Made by a program: the position numbers and the translations under genes
Shown: positions 15,441 through 22,477 of the stretch, one piece after another
How positions within the stretch are numbered: position 1 is the stretch's first letter
How the letters are laid out: every line of letters starts with the position of its first letter
The notes under the pieces: generated by a model
Told to the model about the DNA's origin: nothing
Seen by the model: the letters and a program-made list of their open reading frames with translations, nothing else
Databases searched by the model: none
Source of the DNA: an archaeon GW2011_AR19
GTDB taxonomy: Archaea; Nanobdellota; Nanobdellia; Pacearchaeales; GW2011-AR1
Direction: 5' to 3'
Length of the DNA: 49,885 nucleotides
NCBI GenBank assembly: GCA_000806015.1
Contig: JWKY01000001.1
Coordinates: forward strand, 107,569-157,453

Positions 15441-15533
15441 TAAAATAAGAAATCTTTATAAATGATTAATTGCTCAAAATTTTACCTGCGAGTATTTAGC
15501 GTTAGCGGGAAGATAATTTCTTCTTGTTAATTA

Positions 15534-15588
15534 AAAATGGGTTTTTCTTTTAGAAAAAGAAAAGCTACAATATAAAAGAAAACTAAAA
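15534..15588 (+). repeat. 59-bp repeat with micro-ORF, copy 2
   Basis: Second copy of the element at 2163-2221, matching over 55 bases. Here the 12-codon frame reads MGFSFRKRKATI-stop. It lies directly upstream of the eL18 gene, just as copy 1 lies upstream of uL24. Confidence 0.8.
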
Positions 15589-15597
15589 ATCAAAAAA

Positions 15598-15969
15598 ATG
15601 GCAAAATCAAAAACACTAATTGAAAAACAAATGCAAAAAAAGAATAATCCGGAATTAATTAAAACACTCTTCTCTGCAAAGAAAAAAGACAAGTGGTTGG
15701 AGATTGCGGGAATTATTTCGGGGCCTAGAAGAAAAAGAATTAATTTAAACCTTGATGAAATAAATAATCAGACAAAAGAAAAAGAGAAAGTTATTGTTCC
15801 CGGAAAGGTTTTATCACAGGGAGAAATTAATAAAAAAATAAAAGTTATTGCATTAAGTTTTTCTGAAAAAGCAAAAGAAAAATTATCAAAATCCGGATGT
15901 GAATTTTCAAGCATCTTAACTGAAATTAAATTAAATCCTTCTGCAGAAGGAATCAGGATTTTAAGATGA
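15598..15969 (+). CDS. rpl18e: 50S ribosomal protein eL18
   Basis: Archaeal/eukaryotic large-subunit protein. It has KDKWLEIAGIISGPRRKRINLNLDEIN and the C-terminal VIVPGKVLSQGEINKKIKVIALSFSEKAKEKL, diagnostic of L18e. It starts the conserved archaeal block L18e-L13-S9 with a 4-base overlap to uL13. Confidence 0.94.
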   Translation: MAKSKTLIEKQMQKKNNPELIKTLFSAKKKDKWLEIAGIISGPRRKRINLNLDEINNQTKEKEKVIVPGKVLSQGEINKKIKVIALSFSEKAKEKLSKSGCEFSSILTEIKLNPSAEGIRILR

Positions 15970-16358
15970 AAATCATTGATGGCTCCGGGATAGTTTTGGG
16001 AAGATTGGCGAGTTATGCTGCTAAAGAATCTCTAAAAGGCGAAGAAGTTGCAGTCGTAAATTGTTCTGAGATAATCATCACGGGAAACAGAAAAAAAATT
16101 GAAGAAGAATTTCGAGAAAAAAGATTAAGGGTTGGGACCCTTCAAAAAGGCCCAAAACATTCCCGCAAAACTGAAAAAGTTGTAAAAAGGACTATCCGAG
16201 GCATGTTGCCTAATTATCGGTGGGGCAGAGGGCGTGAAGCTTGGAAAAAAATTAGATGTTATGATAAAATCCCAAAAGAATTAGATGGGAAAAAATTTAT
16301 TGAATTAGAAAAAGAAAACAAAATAAAAACAAATAAAATAGGGGAACTTACAAAATGA
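15966..16358 (+). CDS. rpl13: 50S ribosomal protein uL13
   Basis: Large-subunit assembly protein. Motifs are IDGSGIVLGRLASYAAKESLKGEEVAVVNCSEIIITG at the N-terminus and KGPKHSRKTEKVVKRTIRGMLPNYRWGRGREAWKKIRCY, typical of archaeal L13. It overlaps eL18 and uS9 by 4 bases each. Confidence 0.95.
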   Translation: MKIIDGSGIVLGRLASYAAKESLKGEEVAVVNCSEIIITGNRKKIEEEFREKRLRVGTLQKGPKHSRKTEKVVKRTIRGMLPNYRWGRGREAWKKIRCYDKIPKELDGKKFIELEKENKIKTNKIGELTK

Positions 16359-16795
16359 TTCAAAAGACAAAGGGTAACTTGAAGGTTACAAGCAAGATAG
16401 TTACCTCGGGAAAAAGAAAAACTGCTATTGCAAGAGCTGTTTTAACAGAAGGTTCCGGGAAAGTTAGCCTGAATAAGAAAAATTATAAAAATTTACAAAT
16501 GTTTGATAGATTAAAAATAGATGAGCCGTTAAAAATTGCCGAGAGATTATTAGGTGAAGATAAAATAAAGTTTAATGCTGAGATAACCATTAGAGGGGGC
16601 GGGGAAAAATCTCAAGTTGAAGCTGCAAGACTTGCTTTAGCGCGTGCGATTATTCAATTTACCAAATCCAAGGAATTAAAAGAAGTTTATTCAAAATATG
16701 ACAGAAATTTACTTGTTGCAGATGTAAGACAAAAAGAAGCAAACAAACCAGGAGATTCAAAAGCAAGAGCAAAAAGGCAAACAAGTTATAGATAG
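16355..16795 (+). CDS. rps9: 30S ribosomal protein uS9
   Basis: P-site protein of the small subunit. The signature is TSGKRKTAIARAVLTEGSGKVSLNKKN, then RGGGEKSQVEAARLALARAII, and the C-terminal RQKEANKPGDSKARAKRQTSYR tail that reaches the P-site tRNA. Just after the stop come three tandem GATA units, a minor simple repeat. Confidence 0.95.
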   Translation: MIQKTKGNLKVTSKIVTSGKRKTAIARAVLTEGSGKVSLNKKNYKNLQMFDRLKIDEPLKIAERLLGEDKIKFNAEITIRGGGEKSQVEAARLALARAIIQFTKSKELKEVYSKYDRNLLVADVRQKEANKPGDSKARAKRQTSYR

Positions 16796-16873
16796 ATAGA
16801 TAGAATTTTTATGTAGTAATTTTGAAAAGGTAACAAGCAAAAGATTTAAATACTCTTTATACTTGCAAGAATT

Positions 16874-17290
16874 ATGAAAAATTTGTTATATGCTTTAGGA
16901 ATTGCAGGGTTGGGTTTAGTTCCGATAAACTCATATTCTCAAGAAACTTCTGGATATGTCAAAGAAGAGATAATTGAAAAAAATTTTAGAAAATTAGATG
17001 AAGGAGCTAAAAATTTAGCACTAACACTTGTTTATACAAATCCGACTTCTATAAAATTTGATTCACTTGACCAAAAAACAAAAAATAGATTATGGAATAT
17101 TTTAGCAAATCAATATGAATTTGAAAAAGAACAAGATGAAAATAAATTAAAAGAATTTGAAACAACTAAAAATAAATATTCTGAACTTCAAAAATCAAAT
17201 GAAAATTTAGTTTCTAATAATAAAAAATGCGAATTAGAAAATAAAGACTTAAAAGAGAAATATGAACCTGTAAGTGAAAAAAGGAAATGA
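16874..17290 (+). CDS. Secreted coiled-coil protein, unknown
   Basis: I do not recognise a family. The N-terminus is a signal peptide (MKNLLYALGIAGLGLVPINSYSQ). Residues from about 75 are a Lys/Glu/Asn-rich coiled coil (EFEKEQDENKLKEFETTKNK and onward). It likely sits outside the membrane. It stands alone between uS9 and a convergent minus-strand pair. A TATA-like TTTAAATAC lies about 30 bases upstream. Confidence 0.65.
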   Translation: MKNLLYALGIAGLGLVPINSYSQETSGYVKEEIIEKNFRKLDEGAKNLALTLVYTNPTSIKFDSLDQKTKNRLWNILANQYEFEKEQDENKLKEFETTKNKYSELQKSNENLVSNNKKCELENKDLKEKYEPVSEKRK

Positions 17291-17317
17291 AAACTCTTTT
17301 TAATAAAATAATTTTAA

Positions 17318-17722
17318 TTACTTTCTCAATCTCTCCAATTTATCCTGAACTTTATTAAATAAAATTGATGAAATAATCGGCTTGTGATTTCCGTTGTGAA
17401 TCTGGCCATTGAATTTTATTTTTCCGATATATGCAAAATTTTTAAGAATCTTTTTTAATCCATTTACAGAAAAATTTCTTTTTTTTGCGAGTTTTGCCAA
17501 ACCGATGTCTTCCTGTAAAAATTCTTCAAAAATCTCTTCAACTTCTCTGAAATTTAGCGCGGGAATTAGTTTTTTGTTTTCCCATTTATAACCAAATGGC
17601 GTTCTAGACATATGATTTCCCTGAGAAGCTTTTTTGATCATCCCAAGTTTCTGCTGTTCTCCTCTTTCAAGTTTAATTTCTTTTTTGCAGTGCGGACAAA
17701 TCATTTCCACAAATTCCCCCAT
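17318..17722 (-). CDS. Stand-alone Recombinase-domain protein with zinc ribbon
   Basis: The body matches the Recombinase domain of large serine recombinases (RTPFGYKWENKKLIPALNFREVEEIFEEF, AKKRNFSVNGLKKILKNFAYIGKIKF, NGNHKPIISSILFNKVQDKLERL). The catalytic resolvase domain is absent. Instead there is a short N-terminal CPHCKKE. It may be a domesticated DNA-binding remnant rather than an active integrase. The ATG at 17722 overlaps the upstream HAD gene by 22 bases; Met6 (17707) would reduce that to 7. Confidence 0.75.
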   Translation of the reverse strand: MGEFVEMICPHCKKEIKLERGEQQKLGMIKKASQGNHMSRTPFGYKWENKKLIPALNFREVEEIFEEFLQEDIGLAKLAKKRNFSVNGLKKILKNFAYIGKIKFNGQIHNGNHKPIISSILFNKVQDKLERLRK

Positions 17723-18345
17723 TTCTCGTCGGAAAATAATTGTTTATTGCTCTTAAATAAAATTGTATTCATTCCTAACTTTTTTGCCGGCAAAATATTC
17801 CACTTCTGATTATCAATAAATAAAATTTCCTTAGGAGAAACCTTTAATTTTTTAACAGCCAATTGATAAATTTTTTGATTTGGTTTTCTAACTCCGACAT
17901 CGCATGAGACTATGGTTTCATCAAAATTTTTATAAATTTTTTCAGGCATTAGCGCTTCTTTAGATAAAAACCATTGGTCAGATAAAACTGCGATCTTATA
18001 TCCTTGTTTTTTTAATTTAAACAATTTATTGAAAAGCTCTTTATTTTGTTTGAAATTTTTTTTATATGAATCTATATAGAATTTTTTTAATTTTTTTGAA
18101 TCAATTCCAAAATTTCTTGAGAGTGTTTCAATAACTTTTTGCTTAGAGATCTTTCCAGTAATTGCAGAAACATAATTAGTGTCAATTGAATCAAGATACT
18201 GGTCAATAGAAATTTTTAGTTTTTTAGCCATGTTCAAATGAACTCCGGACGGAATAAATTTTCCTTTTTTCCAATTAGAACTTTCGCCTAAAGCAAGAAC
18301 TCCGCCGACATCAATCAGAATTGCCTTAATTGATTGTTTTTTCAT
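17701..18345 (-). CDS. HAD-family hydrolase
   Basis: HAD-superfamily protein, 214 residues. Motif I is LIDVGGVLALGE (DxGGV form), motif II VLSDQW, motif III the Lys in VRKPNQKIYQLA, and motif IV LFIDNQKWN. A helical cap of about 70 residues follows motif I. It resembles the family containing YihX-like phosphatases. Substrate unknown. It overlaps the Recombinase-domain gene and is probably co-transcribed with it. Confidence 0.8.
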   Translation of the reverse strand: MKKQSIKAILIDVGGVLALGESSNWKKGKFIPSGVHLNMAKKLKISIDQYLDSIDTNYVSAITGKISKQKVIETLSRNFGIDSKKLKKFYIDSYKKNFKQNKELFNKLFKLKKQGYKIAVLSDQWFLSKEALMPEKIYKNFDETIVSCDVGVRKPNQKIYQLAVKKLKVSPKEILFIDNQKWNILPAKKLGMNTILFKSNKQLFSDEKWGNLWK

Positions 18346-18459
18346 ATAAAAAATTATGAATGCTGTTTTAAATATTTATTCAATTTTTTGATGCAAACTA
18401 AATTTAAGGGAATGTTCAAATGAAATTAATTTTAAATAGCATGATAACTACCTTTATTT

Positions 18460-19311
18460 ATGTCTAAAAGGAAATTAAAAAAACAAAAAAAAGGCAACTC
18501 TCTAAAATATATTAGGCAATTTTTATGGTTCTTAATTAAAATTCCTTATTTTATTTTGAAGGGATTTTATCTTTCAATTAAATGGATTTATAAAAAAATT
18601 AAAAAAACTTCTGAGAAAATAAAGGAAAAAAAATTAAATAATCAAATTAAAAAAAAGAGAGAACAGATTAATCCGGTTTACAAAGAATTTAAAATAATAA
18701 GAGAAGATAAGGGAGATTACTCCCGCTGGGAAAAAAATACGTATGATTCAGACAGTAAAATCGGAATAATTCTCGGCGCAAGAGGATCCGGAAAAAGCGC
18801 TTTTGGAATAAAATTTTTAGAGAATTTTAGAGCTAAAAAAAATAAAAAATGTTTTGCGATGGGTTTTAAAGAATCTGAAATGCCTTCCTGGATAAAGGTT
18901 GTAAAAGAGATTGAAGAAATAGAAAATGATTCTTTTGTGTTAATCGATGAAGGGGGAATTTTATTCAGCTCAAGAAATGCAATGAGTAATGCAAATAAAT
19001 TATTAAGCGGGCTGATTTTAATCTCAAGGCATAAAAATTTAAATATATTGTTCATCTCTCAAAATTCTTCAAATTTAGATGTTAATATTTTAAGACAAGC
19101 TGATTTTTTAGTGTTGAAGCCGAGCTCGCTTTTACAGAAAGATTTTGAAAGAAAAATAATCCAAAAATTATATGAAAAAACAGAAGATGATTTTGAAAAG
19201 TTTAAAGAAAATAAAGGCATAACTTATATTTATTCTTCCAATTTTACGGGGTTTGTTTCAAATCTTTTGCCAAGCTTCTGGGGGGCAGAGATAAGCAAAT
19301 CTTTTAAGTAA
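18460..19311 (+). CDS. Membrane-associated FtsK/HerA- or Zot-like P-loop ATPase
   Basis: ATPase of 283 residues. A basic and hydrophobic N-terminus (about residues 20-50, FLWFLIKIPYFILKGFYLSI) suggests a membrane anchor. Walker A is GARGSGKSAF (near 108), Walker B is FVLIDEGG (near 160), followed by a sensor-like ILFISQNSSNLD (near 200) and ISRHKN. The layout resembles DNA-packaging or Zot-type ATPases of archaeal viruses and plasmids. I infer DNA or filament-export work at the membrane. No capsid gene is in the window, so a viral origin is unproven. Confidence 0.65.
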   Translation: MSKRKLKKQKKGNSLKYIRQFLWFLIKIPYFILKGFYLSIKWIYKKIKKTSEKIKEKKLNNQIKKKREQINPVYKEFKIIREDKGDYSRWEKNTYDSDSKIGIILGARGSGKSAFGIKFLENFRAKKNKKCFAMGFKESEMPSWIKVVKEIEEIENDSFVLIDEGGILFSSRNAMSNANKLLSGLILISRHKNLNILFISQNSSNLDVNILRQADFLVLKPSSLLQKDFERKIIQKLYEKTEDDFEKFKENKGITYIYSSNFTGFVSNLLPSFWGAEISKSFK

Positions 19312-19449
19312 TTATTTTTTCTTCATCAACTCTCTCTGATTTAAAATCATTAAAATAACTGCGCCAATTATAAACATCCAATTAACTAAAAAAGTCAAAA
19401 CTAAAAATCCTAATGCAATAATTGAAAAAATTGTAACTTTGATGTTCAT
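19312..19449 (-). CDS. Small membrane protein, 45 aa
   Basis: Minus-strand frame beginning MNIKVTIFSIIALGFLVLTF and ending in QRELMKKKK-like basic residues. It has one or two hydrophobic segments with a positively charged C-terminus. It ends immediately beside the stop of the ATPase gene (convergent) and starts 36 bases downstream of the recombinase stop, so it may be the last gene of the xerA transcript. No family recognised. Confidence 0.5.
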   Translation of the reverse strand: MNIKVTIFSIIALGFLVLTFLVNWMFIIGAVILMILNQRELMKKK

Positions 19450-19484
19450 TTTAATAGGGTGGCTAATTTATTTTTTTCTTTATT

Positions 19485-20321
19485 TTATGAATTATATAAC
19501 TTATCTATTGGTGAGGGGATTTTTTTTAATTCTTCTGTTGAAACATGGGAATAAATCTGTGTTGTGCTGAGATCTGAATGACCGAGAAGCAATTGTATTT
19601 TTCTAATGTCTACGCCGTCTTCTAATAAATGTGTTGCAAAGGAATGTCTTAAGGTATGCGTATGAACCGGCTTTTCTATCCCTGCCCTTTTTGCTGCAAT
19701 TCTGACTATTTTTTGAATGTTTCGGTCACTTAATTTCCCTTTTGGTCCTGAAAATAGATACTCTTGGTTTTTCTGCTTTTGCTTTTCGTATTGTTTTTTT
19801 AATTCTTCCAACAAAAAAGAAGGGATATTAAAAAGTCTGTCCTTTTTTCCTTTTGCCTGTCTTACATACCCTATTTTTTCATTAAAATCTAAATCACGAA
19901 CTTTCAGGTTTATTATCTCAGAAACACGAAACCCGCAGGAGTATATGAAACTAACCATTAATTTGCTCTTTTTGTTTTGAAAGGATTCCATAAACTTTTT
20001 AATTTCTCCTTTTGTCAGAACTAATGCGATTCTATTTTCTTTTTTAGGCCTTTTTATTCCGGCTGTTGGGTCTTTGTTTAAAATAGATAAATAAGCGTAT
20101 CTTATTGCTGCAAGAAACAAAATAACTGAACTTGACTCTCTTTCTGAAATCTTTTCGGCCAGGATTTTTTTAATATCTTCATTGGTGATTTCTTCAGGAG
20201 ATTTTTTACAAAAATCTAAAAGTTCAATATTCGCCCTAAGATAATTCCTAATGGTATATTTAGAGTTCTTGGAAATTTTTAATTCAATCTTTATCTTCTC
20301 AATAAATTCATCTTTTTTCAC
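19485..20321 (-). CDS. xerA: Tyrosine recombinase, XerA-like
   Basis: Site-specific recombinase of 278 residues, the usual XerA/XerC/D size. Catalytic residues are R132 (CGFRVSEI), K158/K160 (QAKGKKDR), H222 and R225 (HTLRHSF), H248 (LGHSD) and nucleophile Y257 (IYSHV). The N-terminal core-binding SAM-like domain is intact. In archaea XerA resolves chromosome dimers at dif. Here it also stands beside short genes separated by three copies of a 25-bp repeat, so a cassette-like role is possible. Confidence 0.9.
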   Translation of the reverse strand: MKKDEFIEKIKIELKISKNSKYTIRNYLRANIELLDFCKKSPEEITNEDIKKILAEKISERESSSVILFLAAIRYAYLSILNKDPTAGIKRPKKENRIALVLTKGEIKKFMESFQNKKSKLMVSFIYSCGFRVSEIINLKVRDLDFNEKIGYVRQAKGKKDRLFNIPSFLLEELKKQYEKQKQKNQEYLFSGPKGKLSDRNIQKIVRIAAKRAGIEKPVHTHTLRHSFATHLLEDGVDIRKIQLLLGHSDLSTTQIYSHVSTEELKKIPSPIDKLYNS

Positions 20322-20400
20322 ATAAAAGGTTGTACGAACTTATTTATAAATTTGACCTGTAATTTAATGGTTGTGACAAGATATATTGTACGAAGTATTT
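20322..20400 (-). promoter_or_regulatory. xerA promoter with repeated TTCGTACAA motif
   Basis: Minus strand: ATAAATA followed by TTCGTACAA occurs twice, ending near 20323 and 20382, about 57 bases apart. The proximal copy overlaps a TATA-like TTTATAAATA. This could be an operator, two promoters, or recombinase-binding arms next to xerA. Confidence 0.5.
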
Positions 20401-20436
20401 ATGTGTAAAAAAAGTATTTGAGAAATAATGAGGGGT

Positions 20437-20461
20437 TTTTGCACTTAGGTTAGCTTAGTTA
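20437..20461 (-). repeat. 25-bp intergenic repeat, copy 1
   Basis: TTTTG followed by CACTTAGGTTAGCTTAGTTA (plus strand). Identical copies at 20895-20919 and 21286-21310. This copy is 116 bases upstream of xerA. Confidence 0.85.
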
Positions 20462-20465
20462 ATCT

Positions 20466-20520
20466 TAGAGGTCATATTTAGTTCGCCTAAAATGACCATT
20501 ATACTTTGTTACGTGTAATT
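20466..20520 (-). pseudogene. Fragment of a paralogue of the adjacent 99-aa gene
   Basis: Starting right after the stop of the gene at 20521-20820, the minus strand encodes LHVTKYNGHFRRTKYDL then a stop. This matches LHVTEYNNGQFRQTKYNL inside that gene (residues 41-58). It has no start codon, so it is a partial duplicate left between the gene and repeat copy 1. Confidence 0.7.
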
Positions 20521-20820
20521 CTACCCTCCGAATAGTTTGCCGGTAATGACCAAAGGAGTATATGTATATTCTTCACTAGATGTGTGTGTCTCTTTCTTTG
20601 TAAATATCTTTTGACTAAAATCTCCTTCAATATCCCTTAAGTGTTTTATTAAATTATATTTAGTTTGTCTAAACTGCCCATTATTATATTCTGTTACGTG
20701 TAATTTATCGTCTAAAATAAAATCCACACGATAAAGAAGATTTTCTGAGTTTTTACGCGCGACAAATGTTTTATTTTTAACTCCGCCATCTAAAAAATAA
20801 TTTACTAACCTTTTTACCAT
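20521..20820 (-). CDS. Unknown 99-aa protein in the repeat-bounded array
   Basis: Small soluble protein, not recognised. It is basic and rich in beta-prone residues (FVARKNSENLLYRVDFILDD), and ends LVITGKLFGG. It lies between repeat copies 1 and 2. A degenerate second copy of its middle follows it, showing past duplication at this position. Confidence 0.55.
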   Translation of the reverse strand: MVKRLVNYFLDGGVKNKTFVARKNSENLLYRVDFILDDKLHVTEYNNGQFRQTKYNLIKHLRDIEGDFSQKIFTKKETHTSSEEYTYTPLVITGKLFGG

Positions 20821-20894
20821 TATTCAGTAAAATTCCTTTTCTTTTTAAGCATTTATATTCTTTTTAGCAGACTTTTTTAATTTGTTTTAAAAAA

Positions 20895-20919
20895 TTTTGC
20901 ACTTAGGTTAGCTTAGTTA
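20895..20919 (-). repeat. 25-bp intergenic repeat, copy 2
   Basis: Identical to copy 1. Its last three bases (20917-20919) form the stop codon of the gene at 20917-21144, so the repeat meets the coding end exactly. Confidence 0.85.
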
Positions 20920-21144
20920 TTTTAAAATTCTTGAACTTATTAAAATTATTAAAACTCCAATAAATGTAACCACTATCGCAATTGCAAGGGTGGAAGTTAT
21001 CGGGTTTAATTCTAAAAATCTTGATAAAGCATCCCCCGTTAATTTAATTACAAAATCTTTCCAGACAAATGCAATAATAAACCCTATGGCGGCGGCTAAA
21101 GCTAATCTAATTTGCCTCCTAAATTCTTTTCTAAAACTAACCAT
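20917..21144 (-). CDS. Small two-helix membrane protein, DUF5654-like
   Basis: 75 residues with two hydrophobic segments (about 14-35, LALAAAIGFIIAFVWKDFVI, and 50-71, TLAIAIVVTFIGVLIILIS) and a basic N-terminus. The AFVWKDFV motif between them resembles archaeal DUF5654 proteins. It is preceded by two SD-loop hairpins and by a TATA-like ATATATAAAAAGG. Function unknown. Confidence 0.65.
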   Translation of the reverse strand: MVSFRKEFRRQIRLALAAAIGFIIAFVWKDFVIKLTGDALSRFLELNPITSTLAIAIVVTFIGVLIILISSRILK

Positions 21145-21151
21145 CTTTATG

Positions 21152-21195
21152 AAAAACTTCCTGTTTTTTATCGCTATGCAAAATTTCCTGTTTTG
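21152..21195 (-). promoter_or_regulatory. Two SD-loop hairpins before the DUF5654-like gene
   Basis: Minus strand CAAAA-CAGGAAA-TTTTG (21195-21179) and AAAAAC-AGGAA-GTTTTT (21168-21152), each followed by CATA. The first, with its upstream flank, is repeated on the plus strand at 41555-41590. Confidence 0.7.
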
Positions 21196-21285
21196 TATCT
21201 ATGAAAATTTTTAATTAATGAATTGATTTGCCTTTTTATATATTTTCCCGGTAAATTTTTTTACATAATCTAATTTTTCCGGCAG

Positions 21286-21310
21286 TTTTGCACTTAGGTT
21301 AGCTTAGTTA
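21286..21310 (-). repeat. 25-bp intergenic repeat, copy 3
   Basis: Third identical copy. It borders the upstream side of the DUF5654-like gene's leader. No minus-strand gene is visible beyond it. Confidence 0.85.
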
Positions 21311-21636
21311 TTTTAATTAAAAATTAATAATTTTAATAAGTTTTAAATTAACTCGGTCTTTATTTAATACGAACACCAATCGCCAAAAATAAATACTTTT
21401 TTAAACAGGTATTTATCGTTGGTAAAAACAAAAAACAGCGCTCTGTTTAAACAGCTGTTTAGCTGTTTGTGGATGTTTTAAACAGCTGTTTGTTGGTGTT
21501 TTTCACTAAAAACACTGATTTTTTATTGATTTTAAGAAAAGAATTTAATAAAGAAATCTCTCAGATTATTTTAAAAATCAAAAGAGCCAGCAACGAAAAA
21601 CAAAACCTTTTTAAAGGCAATTAATTAAATGTTAAT
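21311..21636. other. Gap with CAGCTG palindromes upstream of the gene at 21637
   Basis: Non-coding. It contains two perfect 12-bp palindromes AAACAGCTGTTT (21449-21460 and 21480-21491) and partial copies (AGCTGTTT at 21461-21468, AAACAGG at 21406). The same motif recurs inside the following gene. A TATA-like CTTTTTAAAGG lies about 30 bases before its ATG. Confidence 0.7.
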
Positions 21637-22133
21637 ATGTTTGGCTGGTTTTTTAGAAAAAAAGAGGTTGAGCAGCTCAAGGAAGAAACAAAAAAAGGAT
21701 TTGACGCTGTTAAAAAAGATATTTTTTCTGTTGGAGAATGGATAAAACATCTTCATTCTAAAGAAAATAGGCAAGATGGAGAAATTAAAGAATTAAAAGA
21801 GCTTTTGTCGTCGGTTAATGATGAACTTGAAAATCTAAAAAATGTGCTTTCTATAATCACTGAATTGAAACCAAAATCAAATTTTAAAACACCCAAACAG
21901 CTGTTGAATAAACAAACAGCTGTTTATGCTGTTCAAACAGCTGTTCAAACAGCTGTTCAAACACTGAATTTAGACGATTTTTCAATAACTGAAAGAGCAA
22001 TAATTTGGGTTTTATTAAATTCAGAAATGAAGTTAAGTTATGATGATATCTCTGCTATTTTGGGATTCCTGAAAAAATGCGCGAAAAATTGCTAAAAAAG
22101 ACAAAAGTGAGGGTTAAAAAAGAGGAAAATTGA
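21637..22133 (+). CDS. Coiled-coil/winged-helix protein with embedded palindromes, probably frameshifted
   Basis: As read, it is 152 residues ending at 22095. Residues 5-70 form a coiled coil, 88-105 is a repetitive linker (QTAVYAVQTAVQTAVQT) encoded by CAGCTG palindromes, and from 108 a winged-helix begins (FSITERAIIWVLLNSEMKLSYDDISAILG). The frame then breaks at the GGG at 22062-22064. One extra base would continue as IPEKMREKLLKKTKVRVKKEEN to a TGA at 22133, which completes the helix-turn-helix. So it is either a recent pseudogene, a recoded gene, or a sequence error. The architecture is shared with the gene at 22478-23350. Confidence 0.65.
21895..21966 (+). repeat. AAACAGCTGTT palindrome array inside the coding sequence
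   Basis: Four copies of AAACAGCTGTT, the last two in a 12-base tandem that gives the VQTA peptide repeat. They match the palindromes upstream of the gene. Confidence 0.8.
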
Positions 22134-22477
22134 TGAAATTACCTAAAAATCTCAATAAAAAACACCTTAAAACCCAAAAAGTGAGAGTTAGAAAAACCTA
22201 AAAAAATAAGAAAAAATATATTTAAAGGCTAAAAATGGGTTAAATGAATAAATAAACGGTTTTATAAATTGAAATTACTACTTGGGAAGGCAAAAGAGAG
22301 AGTTAAAAATAGTTATTCGGTGAGCCACTTATTTAGATAAATCTCCATTTATCCTGAAATCAAAAGAATTAAAGTAATTCAGTTGTGAGAGTTAGTTATA
22401 CACGACATATTAATCCAGTTCTTCCGACGGGAAATAACCCGGCAGTTAATTGTCCACTACATCTCAAAAATTTCCTT
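22100..22477. other. Gap with four direct GTGAGRGTTA repeats
   Basis: Mostly non-coding. GTGAGGGTTA (22107), GTGAGAGTTA (22181), GAGAGAGTTA (22296) and GTGAGAGTTA (22385) lie in the same orientation. The first is within the frameshifted tail of the preceding gene. The arrangement resembles iterons but spacing is uneven (74, 115 and 89 bases). Convergent genes flank the gap. Confidence 0.5.

Noticed and set aside
20437-21310. A classical integron with attC sites and IntI
   Set aside because: The repeats lack the attC core pattern and are too short, and the recombinase looks like XerA without the IntI-specific insert. Only a cassette-like analogy is kept.
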